Notes: a model not told the origin generated them from the sequence alone. A DNA stretch of 44,466 nt from Lachnospiraceae bacterium (GCA_026169045.1 JAPFDH010000042.1:1-44466); one strand, 5' to 3'; positions 9,595 through 18,645 are shown, counted from the first letter of the stretch. Translations and numbers: made by a program.

Positions 9595-9658
9595 TCTAAA
9601 AACAAAAAAACCAAATCTTAAAAACAGGACTTACCTCCTATTTCTAAAATCTGGTTTT
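9595..9658 (-). terminator. leader terminator of the PTS operon
   Basis: Positions 9645-9658 and 9607-9620 form a 14-pair stem with two G-U pairs, followed on the minus strand by a T-rich tract (9596-9606). Its 5' arm shares six bases with the RAT, so the two structures exclude each other. The tail ends just before the antiterminator ribosome site. Confidence 0.9.
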
Positions 9659-9680
9659 GCCTGCCAAACAGTCACAATCC
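9653..9680 (-). promoter_or_regulatory. ribonucleic antiterminator (RAT) site
   Basis: The minus strand reads GGATTGTGACTG, a short loop, then GGCAGGCAAAACC. This is the consensus RAT bound by BglG/LicT/GlcT proteins, with the conserved GGATTGT and GGCAAAACC blocks. It overlaps the 5' arm of the terminator at 9595-9658. It lies about 13 bases after the predicted transcription start. Confidence 0.93.
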
Positions 9681-9699
9681 ATACTTATCTCATAACTGT

Positions 9700-9728
9700 A
9701 CTATAGCAAATTTTCCTAAAATAGTCAA
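9700..9728 (-). promoter_or_regulatory. sigma-A promoter of the PTS operon
   Basis: On the minus strand TTGACT (9723-9728) and TATAGT (9700-9705) are spaced by exactly 17 bases. Transcription would start near 9693, just before the RAT. No obvious catabolite (cre) box was identified. Confidence 0.85.
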
Positions 9729-9782
9729 TTGTAATCGTCATTTTTTCTTTATTTTTTGTTAATTTTTTTTATAATAATTTTT

Positions 9783-10973
9783 TTAATCATTATTTTTTAT
9801 AGTCTCGTCATGATTCCATTCCATAATTTCTCTTTGTTTTTCTTTCTTATGTGTTAAAACCAAACCGGCTACCAACGCTGTAAAAGGGGCAACGGTGACA
9901 AGTCCAAAGCTTCCTACTACTGTATCCAAAATTTCCGCCGACACATATTTATAATTCAATATGTGATCGATTGGTGTTCCCTGTGCCATAAATACCATGA
10001 GAAGCGTAATATAACCACCGGAATATGCCAGCAAAAGTGTCGTTGTCATTGTTCCCATGGCAGCACGCCCTACGTTCATTCCTGATTTTGCTGCTTCCTT
10101 CCATCCAATTTGAGGTTTCTTTTCCACTACCTCGTGCACAGCTGACGTAATATCCACAGCCAAATCCATCATTGCTCCGGATGCTCCGATAAAAATACTG
10201 CTCATAAAGATCGCTGTAAGATCCAGATGTTGATAACCACTGTATAAAAGCGATTCTGAATCCGGCATTACTGCCCCATTTATCTTAAACAAATCTGTAA
10301 ATACCATTCCCAAAACACATGTGGTAAAAATACCGAGCAAAGATCCCAATATCGCTGTCAAACTACGTTTATCCCATCCATAAACAAAGAAAATAATAAT
10401 AGCTGTAATCAAAACCGTAATTCCGATTCCAACCCAAATGGGAGAGTAACCATTTAAATATGCCGGAACCAGCAATTTCCATATCATTAACACTGTAATA
10501 ATAAAAGAAAAAATTGCTAGTAATCCGTTTTTTCCGGCTATCACGATGAGTAAAACAGCAAAAATACCAAGCAAAATAATTTCCTTATCCAGACGATAAT
10601 GATCTGACATTACTGCCGAAGTTACTGTGTCTCCCTGATAGCTGATCGTTACAAAGGCTATGTCACCAACCTTATAAATTTTATCTTTTTCCAGCGATCC
10701 ACTCAAAAAATTTACACCTTCCAGCTCCTGTCCTTCAAATATCCCGTCTTTTATTTTCATGACACATGCCTGTTCCCCTGACTGAATCAGACCGGATGTC
10801 TTTATGGCAGTATTATCCACTTGGATTACTTCTCCCCGCACACGCTCAGTTCCCTGATAAATCAAGGCATCCTCATAGCCGGTTGGTATGGCTATGAGGA
10901 TCCCTATCAATACAATACCAAGGAGAAGCATGAAAAACACGGAACGTTTTTGTTTTAACCATACATGTTTCAC
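9783..10973 (-). CDS. YibE/F family membrane protein
   Basis: A 396-residue membrane protein of the YibE/F family. One N-terminal helix is followed by an extracytoplasmic domain (about residues 35-130), then seven or so transmembrane helices containing the family signature GASGAMMDLAVDITSAVHEV. The biochemical role of the family is not established. It starts 36 bases after the alkaline phosphatase stop codon on the same strand, so the two are probably co-transcribed. The shared context suggests a role at the cell surface, perhaps tied to phosphate, but this is inference. Confidence 0.88.
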   Translation of the reverse strand: MKHVWLKQKRSVFFMLLLGIVLIGILIAIPTGYEDALIYQGTERVRGEVIQVDNTAIKTSGLIQSGEQACVMKIKDGIFEGQELEGVNFLSGSLEKDKIYKVGDIAFVTISYQGDTVTSAVMSDHYRLDKEIILLGIFAVLLIVIAGKNGLLAIFSFIITVLMIWKLLVPAYLNGYSPIWVGIGITVLITAIIIFFVYGWDKRSLTAILGSLLGIFTTCVLGMVFTDLFKINGAVMPDSESLLYSGYQHLDLTAIFMSSIFIGASGAMMDLAVDITSAVHEVVEKKPQIGWKEAAKSGMNVGRAAMGTMTTTLLLAYSGGYITLLMVFMAQGTPIDHILNYKYVSAEILDTVVGSFGLVTVAPFTALVAGLVLTHKKEKQREIMEWNHDETIKNND

Positions 10974-11009
10974 GGTTATACTCCTCTCCTGTGTCTATTC
11001 TGTTTTTTA

Positions 11010-12674
11010 TTACTGTACTTGTGTCAATGCCGCCATCTTTTTAAAGATGTCTGTGTTATCATAGTATCCAACAAATTCATCCTGTCCCACACCCATTGCC
11101 AAAACTTCTACCGGAAGGCCTGTATGGGCATAAGAACCAAAGTTAATTCCGCTCTTATTATTCAAAATATGGGTAATCGTAACTGTCAGTGGCTCATAAC
11201 TGCCATACTTTATATACTCATCCTGAGCGAATTCTTCTTCCTCACCAGTTCTGGTCATCGTTGTCTCATATGCCTCTTTCAGTAAATCATATTCATACTG
11301 AGTCATATACAGATTTCCATCATCATCTGATTCAGGATGCTGATTTGCATTGTCCTTTTCATTGGTTTCTTCCACACCTTCTTCTTCCGGTGCCATCAAA
11401 CCAAACAGTTCTGTTACATCTGCCATAACCGTATCAAAATCAGTTTTTTCTTCTTTATACTTTGTAACATAATCACTGTCAAATTTTGCATAGGAAATTT
11501 TTTGATTATTAAAGTTGGTCAGGAACGTATCATAATCGGTTCCGGCATAACCAATTGTCAAACCACCTGTTTCATGATCACCTGTCACTAAAATTAAAGT
11601 TTCATCCGGATGCTCATTATAAAATTCTACAGCCTGTTCCACTGCCTCATCCAGTTCAATAGTATCGGATAATGTGGATCCGGCATCATTTGCATGACAT
11701 GCCCAGTCGATCTTTCCGCCTTCTACCATCATGAAAAATCCGTTTTCATTTTCCAACATTTCAATTCCTTTATCCACATAATCAGCTAAAGACCATTGGC
11801 CTTCCTGAAGATCCAATCCATAAGACATGGAATCACTATCAGCCAAATGTTCGTCAATAATAATTGTTTTTCCGTTTTCAGCATTTAATGCTTCTGCTTC
11901 TGCCTGAGTCTTAACTACTGTATACCCGGCTTTCTCTGCTCTTACATATAGATCTTCTTTGTCCTCATCTGATCCTGTTGGATCCAAAAGTGCGCCTCCG
12001 GCAAAATAATCAAATCCGCTCTCAATCATTTCTTCCCCAATTTCATAATAATTGTTTCTGGATTCCTGATGGGCATAAAATGCTGCCGGTGTCGCATGGT
12101 TAATATTTACACTGGATATGATACCAATCTTATAATCTTTCTGTGCTTTTAATTTTTCAGCAATTGTTTCATATTCCTGTGAAAAATCGGTGCTTACGTT
12201 TATACTTCCGCTCCATGTTTTATTTCCTGTGGCAATGGATGTGGCTGTAGAAGCCGAGTCCGGTGCAAATGATGTACTATCATAGGTCTGAGCAGAACCG
12301 CTAACAGGGAAATTCAGCATTGTCAAATTATTTTTACTGGACAAAGCCTGCTTTTCCTCACCTTCTACAGAAACCATTTCCGGATTTTCCTTGGCTGCAT
12401 TTGCACTCAGGAAATAATTTGTCATCTGAATCTGTGGATAGCTCATTCCATCTCCGATAAATAAGAATACATACTTCGGAACTTTCTCTTCCGTTTCTGT
12501 TGCTGTCGTTGTCTGTTCTTTCATTTCCTGTACTTGTGTTTCCTGTGTTTCTTCCACTGCTGCATTTGCTTCCACAGATGGGGACTGACATCCCATAGCC
12601 GATAAAACCAAAGTTCCTACGCCAGCTGCTGCCATAAATTGTTTTGCTTTCTTTCTCAGCGTCTTACTCATCAC
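11010..12674 (-). CDS. phoA: alkaline phosphatase, predicted lipoprotein
   Basis: A 554-residue PhoA-family phosphomonoesterase. A signal peptide ends at a lipobox-like LSAMGC, so Cys29 is probably lipid-modified and the enzyme tethered outside the cell. Metal and catalytic motifs are present: FIGDGMS (Asp75), PDSASTATS (nucleophile Ser140), a VEGGKIDWACHAND block and VTGDHETGG. An acidic linker after the signal peptide and an acidic insertion near residues 430-450 are visible. The start is GTG at 12674 or the adjacent ATG at 12671, both served by AAGGAG. It probably releases phosphate from organic esters. It heads a unit with the YibE/F gene. Confidence 0.92.
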   Translation of the reverse strand: MMSKTLRKKAKQFMAAAGVGTLVLSAMGCQSPSVEANAAVEETQETQVQEMKEQTTTATETEEKVPKYVFLFIGDGMSYPQIQMTNYFLSANAAKENPEMVSVEGEEKQALSSKNNLTMLNFPVSGSAQTYDSTSFAPDSASTATSIATGNKTWSGSINVSTDFSQEYETIAEKLKAQKDYKIGIISSVNINHATPAAFYAHQESRNNYYEIGEEMIESGFDYFAGGALLDPTGSDEDKEDLYVRAEKAGYTVVKTQAEAEALNAENGKTIIIDEHLADSDSMSYGLDLQEGQWSLADYVDKGIEMLENENGFFMMVEGGKIDWACHANDAGSTLSDTIELDEAVEQAVEFYNEHPDETLILVTGDHETGGLTIGYAGTDYDTFLTNFNNQKISYAKFDSDYVTKYKEEKTDFDTVMADVTELFGLMAPEEEGVEETNEKDNANQHPESDDDGNLYMTQYEYDLLKEAYETTMTRTGEEEEFAQDEYIKYGSYEPLTVTITHILNNKSGINFGSYAHTGLPVEVLAMGVGQDEFVGYYDNTDIFKKMAALTQVQ

Positions 12675-13013
12675 ATTTTTCTCCTTTTTCTTTCATAACC
12701 TAAATCCGTATCCAGTCATACGGATATTCCTATCCAGATAACAGATGTTCTCCATCAATTCCTGTACATTCTGTTTCTGACAGTGTTCATTATAGAGAAG
12801 CTTCGTAAAATATTAAATTTATCTTTTGTTAAATATATGTTAGATTTTTTATGTGTATATTCAATATTGTTTATTCTGTCTATATTTGTATTCTTTTTTG
12901 ATTCTTTATTTTTTATTGCGGCATTTTATTTTCCGTGCTATATTTTAAATGATATTTTAAAACAATATAAATAAAATTAACCAATTTTATTTAACAAGCG
13001 AATGAGGATTACA
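12675..13013. other. divergent intergenic region, alkaline phosphatase / purine genes
   Basis: About 340 bases, very AT-rich on the right. On the minus strand, ATCCGTAT and ATACGGAT form a hairpin in the alkaline phosphatase leader. At 12968-12978 and 12983-12993 an 11-bp perfect AT palindrome lies just upstream of the purine operon start codon. No purine riboswitch core was found. A GTG-initiated 63-codon frame has no ribosome site and is not annotated. Confidence 0.5.
12968..12993. promoter_or_regulatory. AT-rich palindrome upstream of the purine genes
   Basis: TAAATAAAATT and AATTTTATTTA are perfect reverse complements separated by four bases. The element lies about 20 bases before the first start codon of the plus-strand purine run. 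Its symmetry and position fit an operator, but the pure A/T content makes chance symmetry more likely than usual. Confidence 0.35.
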
Positions 13014-14216
13014 ATGAGTGAGACTATTTTATGGAAACATTTAAACGAACTGGGTCAGATCGGTCGTGAAACAGATGGCAGCATCACACGCTTTCCTTTT
13101 ACCCATGAAGATTTTTTAGCAGAAAAGAAAATATGGCAATATATGGAAGAAGCTGCCCTTCAGGTTTTCCGGGATGCTGCTGGAAATTTAATCGGAAAAT
13201 GGGAAGGCTCTGCTCCCGACGAACCCCCGGTTCTGTGTGGTTCTCATTATGATACCGTTAGAAATGGCGGTATGTTTGACGGTACCCTCGGGCTTCTGGC
13301 AGGAATCGAAGCTGTTCGACTTCTCCGCCAGGAAGGTTTCCAACCCCGACGTACTATTCTGATTGTGGGATTTAAAGATGAGGAAGGAAACCGTTTTGGT
13401 TTTGGCATGATCGGCAGCAAGTCTATCTGCGGCATGGTATCAGCAAAAGACTTATCCGCCAAAGATCAAAATGGAATTTCTCTTTCCGATGCCATGATAC
13501 AATCCGGACTTTACCCTGAAAAATTAAAAACTTGTATTCTTTCTCCTATCCATTGCATGTTAGAACTGCATATTGAACAGGGAAAAGTATTAGAAGAAAA
13601 TGGATGTTCCATCGGTATCGTATCCGGTATTGCCGGACTCATTCGTTATACCATTACAATTTGTGGTACAAGCGGTCATTCAGGAGCAACACCTATGCAT
13701 GGGCGAAAGGATCCTGTTGTCCTTATGTCTCAATGGATTATGCACGTTACCAAGCTGGCTGCTTCTCACAAAAATTGTGTTGCTACCATAGGCAGCATCC
13801 ACACCTTTCCAGGTGAATGTAATATTATCTGTGATCATGTTACTTTTACTCTGGATCTTCGCTCTACAGATGAGCCTTATCTCTACACTGTTTTAAATGA
13901 AATGAAACAATTCGAAACAGAAAATAACATGACTGTCCATTATCAGTTGGAGCAGAAGTTACCTGCTGCTCTCTGCGATGAGAATCTTTGTCAAAAAGCT
14001 GAAGATATTTGCAAAAAAAATCATTTTCCTTTTATTCCATGTGTAAGTGGTGCAGGCCACGATGCGATGAATTTTCGCAATCACTGCCCCATTGGCATGG
14101 TATTTGTCCCCTCTCGGAACGGATACTCACACCGAAAAGAAGAATATACTTCTCCGGAAGACTGTCAAAAAGGCATGCTGGTGCTGAAAGAACTGCTGAA
14201 ATTGGAATCTTGCTAA
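13014..14216 (+). CDS. M20 family Zn-dependent amidohydrolase (allantoate amidohydrolase / N-carbamoyl-L-amino acid hydrolase type)
   Basis: A 400-residue M20 dinuclear zinc hydrolase. Metal ligands are visible: His78 and Asp80 in GSHYDTV, Asp89 in MFDGTLG, the KDEEGNRFG glutamates near residue 123, the HIEQG motif and the C-terminal SGAGHDAMNF. These match the allantoate amidohydrolase / beta-ureidopropionase / N-carbamoyl amino acid hydrolase subgroup. The ATG at 13014 follows GAGG; an ATG at 13002 contains that site and is rejected. Next to a purine permease and adenine deaminase, a role in purine or ureide breakdown is likely. No allantoinase or xanthine dehydrogenase is present here, so the exact substrate is open. 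Confidence 0.87.
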   Translation: MSETILWKHLNELGQIGRETDGSITRFPFTHEDFLAEKKIWQYMEEAALQVFRDAAGNLIGKWEGSAPDEPPVLCGSHYDTVRNGGMFDGTLGLLAGIEAVRLLRQEGFQPRRTILIVGFKDEEGNRFGFGMIGSKSICGMVSAKDLSAKDQNGISLSDAMIQSGLYPEKLKTCILSPIHCMLELHIEQGKVLEENGCSIGIVSGIAGLIRYTITICGTSGHSGATPMHGRKDPVVLMSQWIMHVTKLAASHKNCVATIGSIHTFPGECNIICDHVTFTLDLRSTDEPYLYTVLNEMKQFETENNMTVHYQLEQKLPAALCDENLCQKAEDICKKNHFPFIPCVSGAGHDAMNFRNHCPIGMVFVPSRNGYSHRKEEYTSPEDCQKGMLVLKELLKLESC

Positions 14217-14269
14217 AAAAGCAATGTAGGAAAATTTTTTATAGAACACTTATGAAAAGGAGAATAGAA

Positions 14270-15595
14270 ATGGAAAAGATTAGGCAGTTTTTTAAATTCG
14301 GTGAGCGAAAAACCAACTTCAAAGTCGAAACCATAGCGGGAATTACTACATTTATGACTATGGCATATATTCTCGTTGTGCAACCCACTCTTATTGTAGG
14401 CAGTGACGTAAGTTCGATTACCGATATCAACGGTGTTGTCATTACAAAAGAGGCAATTTTAGTAACCTGTGCTCTTGTCAGCGCAATTATTACATTGCTC
14501 ATGGCTTTTTATGCAAATCTTCCCTTTGCTCTGGCAACCGGAATGGGAAGCAATGCATTATTTGGTGGTATGTTGATTGCCGGACAACTTTCGTTCGGTG
14601 GTATTATGTCTATGACATTAATTTCCGGTTTGATTTTTTTGGTTTTAACCATCTTTGGTATCCGTGACCTGATTGTTAAAACAATTCCTAAAAATATCAA
14701 AACCGCCATTGGAGTAGCCATTGGCTTTTATATTGCTTACTTAGGTTTCAGCAACAGTGGTATCGGAACATTCAAAAATGGTATTGCTCTCGGAGATTTT
14801 ACACAGCCTTCCGTATATCTTGCCATTTTGGGTCTTATATTAATCGCTGTCCTCACAGCAAAAAAAGTTACCGGTGCTTTATTAATCGGAATCGTAACTG
14901 TAACTATTTTAGGTATCCCCTTCGGCGTAACTACTCTGCCAAACACAATTGCAAAAATTCCAGACTTTGGAAGTCTCAGCAATGTTATGCTTCAGTTTGA
15001 CTGGAAATCAGTTCTCACCTTCAGCGCTGTTCCTCTTATTTTCACAGCATTTTGTGGCGACTTTTTCTCAACATTGGGAACCGTTCTGGGTGTCGGTGCA
15101 AAAGCAGGAATGCTGGATAAAAATGGAGATTTACCGGATATTCAAAAGCCGTTTTTGGTTGATGCCATCGGTACCTGTGTCGGTGCATGTACAGGTAATA
15201 CCGTAATCACAACTTTTGTAGAATCCAGTGCCGGTGTGGAAGCTGGCGGAAAAACCGGCTTTTCCAGTGTTGTTACAGCTATTATGTTTTTGATTATGAT
15301 TTTCCTTTCTCCACTGGTACTTATTATTCCTAATGCGGCTACCGGTCCTGCTTTAATTTTTGTCGGTTTCTTGATGATCCAGGGAATTAAAGATATCGAT
15401 TTTTCCGAATTTACAGATGCATTTGGACCTTTTGTTATGATTATGTTTACTATTTTCTGCGGTTCCATTGCCGGCGGTATCTCTGCTGGTATCATTGCAC
15501 ACGTTGCAATCAAAGTATTAACCGGAAAATTCAAAGAGGTTCATCCATTCCTCTACATTTTATGCGTTCCTTTAGTTCTCTATTTCATTTTCTAA
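14270..15595 (+). CDS. NCS2 family purine permease (AzgA/PbuG type)
   Basis: A 441-residue permease of the NCS2/AzgA-like group that imports adenine, guanine or hypoxanthine. The N-terminus has the diagnostic ETIAGITTFMTMAYILVVQP. Further motifs are GMGSNALF and, in the second half, ESSAGVEAGGKTG. About 12-14 membrane segments are expected. The open frame extends left to 14009, but the ATG at 14270 is preceded by AAAAGGAG and begins the family's normal N-terminus. It lies 53 bases after the amidohydrolase and 12 bases before adenine deaminase, so the three form an operon that imports and deaminates adenine. Confidence 0.93.
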   Translation: MEKIRQFFKFGERKTNFKVETIAGITTFMTMAYILVVQPTLIVGSDVSSITDINGVVITKEAILVTCALVSAIITLLMAFYANLPFALATGMGSNALFGGMLIAGQLSFGGIMSMTLISGLIFLVLTIFGIRDLIVKTIPKNIKTAIGVAIGFYIAYLGFSNSGIGTFKNGIALGDFTQPSVYLAILGLILIAVLTAKKVTGALLIGIVTVTILGIPFGVTTLPNTIAKIPDFGSLSNVMLQFDWKSVLTFSAVPLIFTAFCGDFFSTLGTVLGVGAKAGMLDKNGDLPDIQKPFLVDAIGTCVGACTGNTVITTFVESSAGVEAGGKTGFSSVVTAIMFLIMIFLSPLVLIIPNAATGPALIFVGFLMIQGIKDIDFSEFTDAFGPFVMIMFTIFCGSIAGGISAGIIAHVAIKVLTGKFKEVHPFLYILCVPLVLYFIF

Positions 15596-15607
15596 AAGGA
15601 GGATTAT

Positions 15608-17380
15608 ATGAAAATAGAACCCAAAAACAAAACCAATCTTTTAAAAGCAGCCTTAGGTGAAATTCCCTGTGATCTGCTCATCAAAAATGCTCAACTTGTC
15701 AATGTTATTACCGGTGAAATTTATCCTGCCAATGTTTTTGTTTATGATGGAATGATTGCCCATGTGGAATACAAAGATCTTACACTAGATACAGACAAGG
15801 CAACTACTGTCATAGATGCCGAAGGAAAATATTTAATTCCTGGTTTTATTGATGCCCATGAGCATATTGAAAGTTCTATGATGACCCCAAGAAATTTTGC
15901 AAAATGTGTGATTCCTCATGGAACTACAACTGTTATAACGGATCCCCATGAAATCGCCAATGTGTGCGGTATGGATGGTGTCAGATATATGCATGAATCA
16001 TCAGAAGGTCTTCCAATGAGACAGCTGATTGATATTCCCAGCTGCGTTCCGTCTGTTCCGGGTCTGGAAAATGCCGGTGCTGTGTTTATGGCTGATGAAA
16101 TCGAAGAACTTTCCCATCTGGATCGTGCCATCGGTTTAGCAGAAGTTATGGATTTTCTCGCTGTTATCCACGGCGAAGACCGCATGATGGATATTATTCG
16201 CGTTATGGATAAGAAAGGGCTCTATCTTCAGGGACATGCACCTTATCTTTCCGGACGAATGCTTTCTGCATATTTATGCGGAGGTCCCAATACTTGTCAT
16301 GAATCCAGAGACCCACAGGAAGCATTGGAAAAAATCCGTAATGGAATGTTCGTAGACGCCAGAGATTCTTCCATTACAAAAAATGTAAAGGATATCTGGA
16401 ACGGTGTGAAAGATATTCGTTTCTTTGATCATCTCTGTTTCTGTACCGATGACCGTGAAGCCGACGATATCTTACACAATGGTCACATGAATGATGTGGC
16501 AAGAGCAGCCATTGCATATGGCATGGATCCAGTTGCTGCTATAAAGAGTTCAACCTATAATACAGCCCGTGAGATCCATTTGGAAAACCTGGGTGCCATT
16601 GCTCCCGGTTATGTAGCAGACATGCTGCTCGTCGATGACCTGAGAGAATTAAAACCATCCCATGTGTTCTTTGGCGGAAAACTGGTCGCTAAAGACGGAA
16701 AATTGTTGGAAAAAATAGCGGATAAAGAATATCCTATGGAACATCAAAATACCATGTTTATGAAGGAATTATCCTTGGAGGATTTCCAGATCAAGGCGCC
16801 CATTCAGGAAGGTACTGTCAAAGTAAACTGCATGGTTTATAAAGATCTGCTTCTCTCTTCCACCGTTTTAGAAACAATCGAACTTCCTGTCCACAACGGT
16901 TTGGTTCAATTAAATGACTCTGATTTAAAATATGTAGCTGTTGTAAACCGTCATCCGGGACATGATACGATCGGGTTAGGTATCGTAAAAGGATTTGGAA
17001 CCTCCTGCGGTGCTTTGGCTTCCACCGTTTCCCATGATTGTCATAATCTGACGATTGTATATGACACCCCGGAAAATGCTCTCATGGCAGCAAATGCTCT
17101 GAAAAACTGTGGAGGTGGTATGAGTGCTGTAAAAGATCAAACACTCCTTCATGTTCTGGAACTTCCGCTTGCTGGTTTAATGTCTTTAAAACCGGCTGAG
17201 GAATTGGCTAAAGACAGTAAAAAAATGAAACAGGCCAATTACGATCTTGGACTGACCGGAATGGAAAATCCATTGCTGCGTATTGTAACTCTTGCACTTC
17301 CGGTTATCCCCAATGTTAAAATGTCAGATCTTGGACTGGTTGATGTTAACAAAAAAGAAATCATTCCAATGTTTGCATAA
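15608..17380 (+). CDS. ade: adenine deaminase
   Basis: A 590-residue amidohydrolase-superfamily adenine deaminase, which converts adenine to hypoxanthine and ammonia. Metal-site histidines are in PGFIDAHEHIESSM (His84, His86), followed by ITDPHEIANVCG, an HGE motif and FCTDDRE (metal-binding Asp). The C-terminal domain carries the CGGGMS and VSHDCHN stretches typical of Ade/AdeC rather than eukaryotic-type adenosine deaminases. The start follows AAAGGAGG. As the last gene of the purine run it fits with the upstream permease. Confidence 0.95.
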   Translation: MKIEPKNKTNLLKAALGEIPCDLLIKNAQLVNVITGEIYPANVFVYDGMIAHVEYKDLTLDTDKATTVIDAEGKYLIPGFIDAHEHIESSMMTPRNFAKCVIPHGTTTVITDPHEIANVCGMDGVRYMHESSEGLPMRQLIDIPSCVPSVPGLENAGAVFMADEIEELSHLDRAIGLAEVMDFLAVIHGEDRMMDIIRVMDKKGLYLQGHAPYLSGRMLSAYLCGGPNTCHESRDPQEALEKIRNGMFVDARDSSITKNVKDIWNGVKDIRFFDHLCFCTDDREADDILHNGHMNDVARAAIAYGMDPVAAIKSSTYNTAREIHLENLGAIAPGYVADMLLVDDLRELKPSHVFFGGKLVAKDGKLLEKIADKEYPMEHQNTMFMKELSLEDFQIKAPIQEGTVKVNCMVYKDLLLSSTVLETIELPVHNGLVQLNDSDLKYVAVVNRHPGHDTIGLGIVKGFGTSCGALASTVSHDCHNLTIVYDTPENALMAANALKNCGGGMSAVKDQTLLHVLELPLAGLMSLKPAEELAKDSKKMKQANYDLGLTGMENPLLRIVTLALPVIPNVKMSDLGLVDVNKKEIIPMFA

Positions 17381-17401
17381 ACAATATATATCTATACAAA
17401 A

Positions 17402-17431
17402 CAACTGCCAGACGTTTCCGTCTGGCAGTTG
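17402..17431. terminator. convergent terminator, adenine deaminase / dCMP deaminase
   Basis: CAACTGCCAGACG pairs with CGTCTGGCAGTTG across a four-base loop. It lies between two convergent genes. The T-rich tail is on the minus-strand side, so it mainly ends the dCMP deaminase transcript but probably serves both. Confidence 0.85.
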
Positions 17432-17438
17432 CTGCATT

Positions 17439-17921
17439 CTAATTGTGCCATTTTAATTCATGGGGAGATATAATCACATATTCATCAGCATGACTTCCCA
17501 CCCGCATGATTACACGGCGAATCCCGGCCTGCACAATTAAACGCGCACACAACGGACATGGTTTGGCCCGGTATATGGAATTATCCTCCGGATTAATTCC
17601 AGTCAAATACAAATCTGCTCCCAATGTCTGTTCTCTTGAACAATTTAACAATGCATTCTGCTCTGCATGAATTGCCCTGCAAATTCCATACCCTTCTCCC
17701 TGATGATAATTTAAAGCTATGCGAGGACACGTTCCGATATCACAACAATTTTCATATCCTCTTGGAGAGCCATTATATCCTGTAGAAACTACAACATCAT
17801 CTTTAACAATTACAGCACCATATTTTCTTTTGATACAGGTACTTCTATATGCAAAAACTTCTGCTACATTCAAATATGTATCTATTTTAGAAATTCGTTC
17901 TTTTCCATTGGGCTGTATCAT
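17439..17921 (-). CDS. deoxycytidylate (dCMP) deaminase family protein
   Basis: A 160-residue zinc cytidine-deaminase-fold enzyme. The zinc ligand and catalytic pair is His85-Ala-Glu87 in HAEQNALLNC; the two zinc cysteines are Cys122 and Cys125 in PCPLCARLI. The size and the NGSPRG and CPR motifs fit ComEB/dCMP deaminases, which make dUMP for thymidylate synthesis. The chosen ATG at 17921 follows GAGGTGGAGAAG. A longer frame to 17993 would begin with TTG and overlap the preceding gene. It is probably co-transcribed with the SGNH gene upstream (stop at 17969). Confidence 0.9.
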   Translation of the reverse strand: MIQPNGKERISKIDTYLNVAEVFAYRSTCIKRKYGAVIVKDDVVVSTGYNGSPRGYENCCDIGTCPRIALNYHQGEGYGICRAIHAEQNALLNCSREQTLGADLYLTGINPEDNSIYRAKPCPLCARLIVQAGIRRVIMRVGSHADEYVIISPHELKWHN

Positions 17922-17968
17922 ATACTTCTCCACCTCTTTTCCTATCTGCTTTACGGCTGCTGATTCCT

Positions 17969-18601
17969 CTAAATTTCTCTGATGTGCGGACAAATCTCGT
18001 ATACTGATTCAAGCAATCGTTCACCTAATTTTTTATATCCCGCATCTGTAAAATGTACTCCATCCTTTGATTGAAGATTCGAATATTTCACAGATGTAGA
18101 ATACAAATCAATCACGGGAAGTTTATATTTTTTTGCAATCATTTTCACCTGCTCATTTCTTTTAAGCACCCGTTCATGTCGCTCTCCCACCACATATGTA
18201 GTCAAAACAAGAGCAATCGCTGTATCATTAAATTCTTGCAATAAAAACTGAACCATTTTCTCATAATACTCGTTATATTTCGTTTCATCTTCCAAATGAA
18301 ATCCATGCAATCCATTATTAAACAGGATCAATTCCCTTTCCTTCTCCTGGTTTGCAAAATACCGAACTGTTTCTTTAAAATACGGATTATCCAAAGCCTT
18401 TGATGTTCCCAAACCGTCAAAAAGTACTTTTTCACCGGAACAAGCCGTCGCAATTCTGCGTATCCCACAGGAAATAGAATCTCCGATATATAGAATTCTG
18501 GGACGCGTACGGTCCGGAGCCTGCTCCCACCAAAGATTATCCCATTCATACGTTTCCAATGCTGTTTTTCTGTCCTCTGCTTCATACGTAAAATCATTCA
18601 T
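17969..18601 (-). CDS. SGNH/GDSL hydrolase family protein
   Basis: A 210-residue single-domain SGNH hydrolase. Block I has the nucleophile Ser42 in LYIGDSIS; the glycine block is near FDGLG; block III is in FNNGLHG; the catalytic Asp180/His183 pair is in DGVHFTDAGY. There is no signal peptide, so it is probably cytoplasmic. Proteins of this kind are esterases, thioesterases or carbohydrate deacetylases; the substrate is not evident. It lies 44 bases downstream of the DUF2812 gene and just upstream of dCMP deaminase. Confidence 0.85.
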   Translation of the reverse strand: MNDFTYEAEDRKTALETYEWDNLWWEQAPDRTRPRILYIGDSISCGIRRIATACSGEKVLFDGLGTSKALDNPYFKETVRYFANQEKERELILFNNGLHGFHLEDETKYNEYYEKMVQFLLQEFNDTAIALVLTTYVVGERHERVLKRNEQVKMIAKKYKLPVIDLYSTSVKYSNLQSKDGVHFTDAGYKKLGERLLESVYEICPHIREI

Positions 18602-18645
18602 ACGTAACTCTCCTCCCTATCTTTATATCTGCTTTTCTTTCACAA

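Noticed and set aside
9585-9614. Longer antiterminator start
   Set aside because: It would begin inside the leader terminator and add a non-conserved hydrophobic stretch.
12783-12974. 63-residue hydrophobic AT-rich ORF
   Set aside because: GTG start, no ribosome site, lies in an AT-rich promoter region, and the phenylalanine-rich composition is what random AT sequence gives.
12675-13013. Purine riboswitch upstream of the purine operon
   Set aside because: The conserved loop and junction sequences of the purine aptamer were looked for and not found.
14009-14269. N-terminal extension of the purine permease
   Set aside because: It overlaps the end of the amidohydrolase gene in another frame; the ATG at 14270 has AAAAGGAG and starts the normal family sequence.
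17922-17993. Longer dCMP deaminase start
   Set aside because: It begins with TTG and overlaps the SGNH gene; the internal ATG at 17921 has a strong GAGGTGG site and gives the normal family length.
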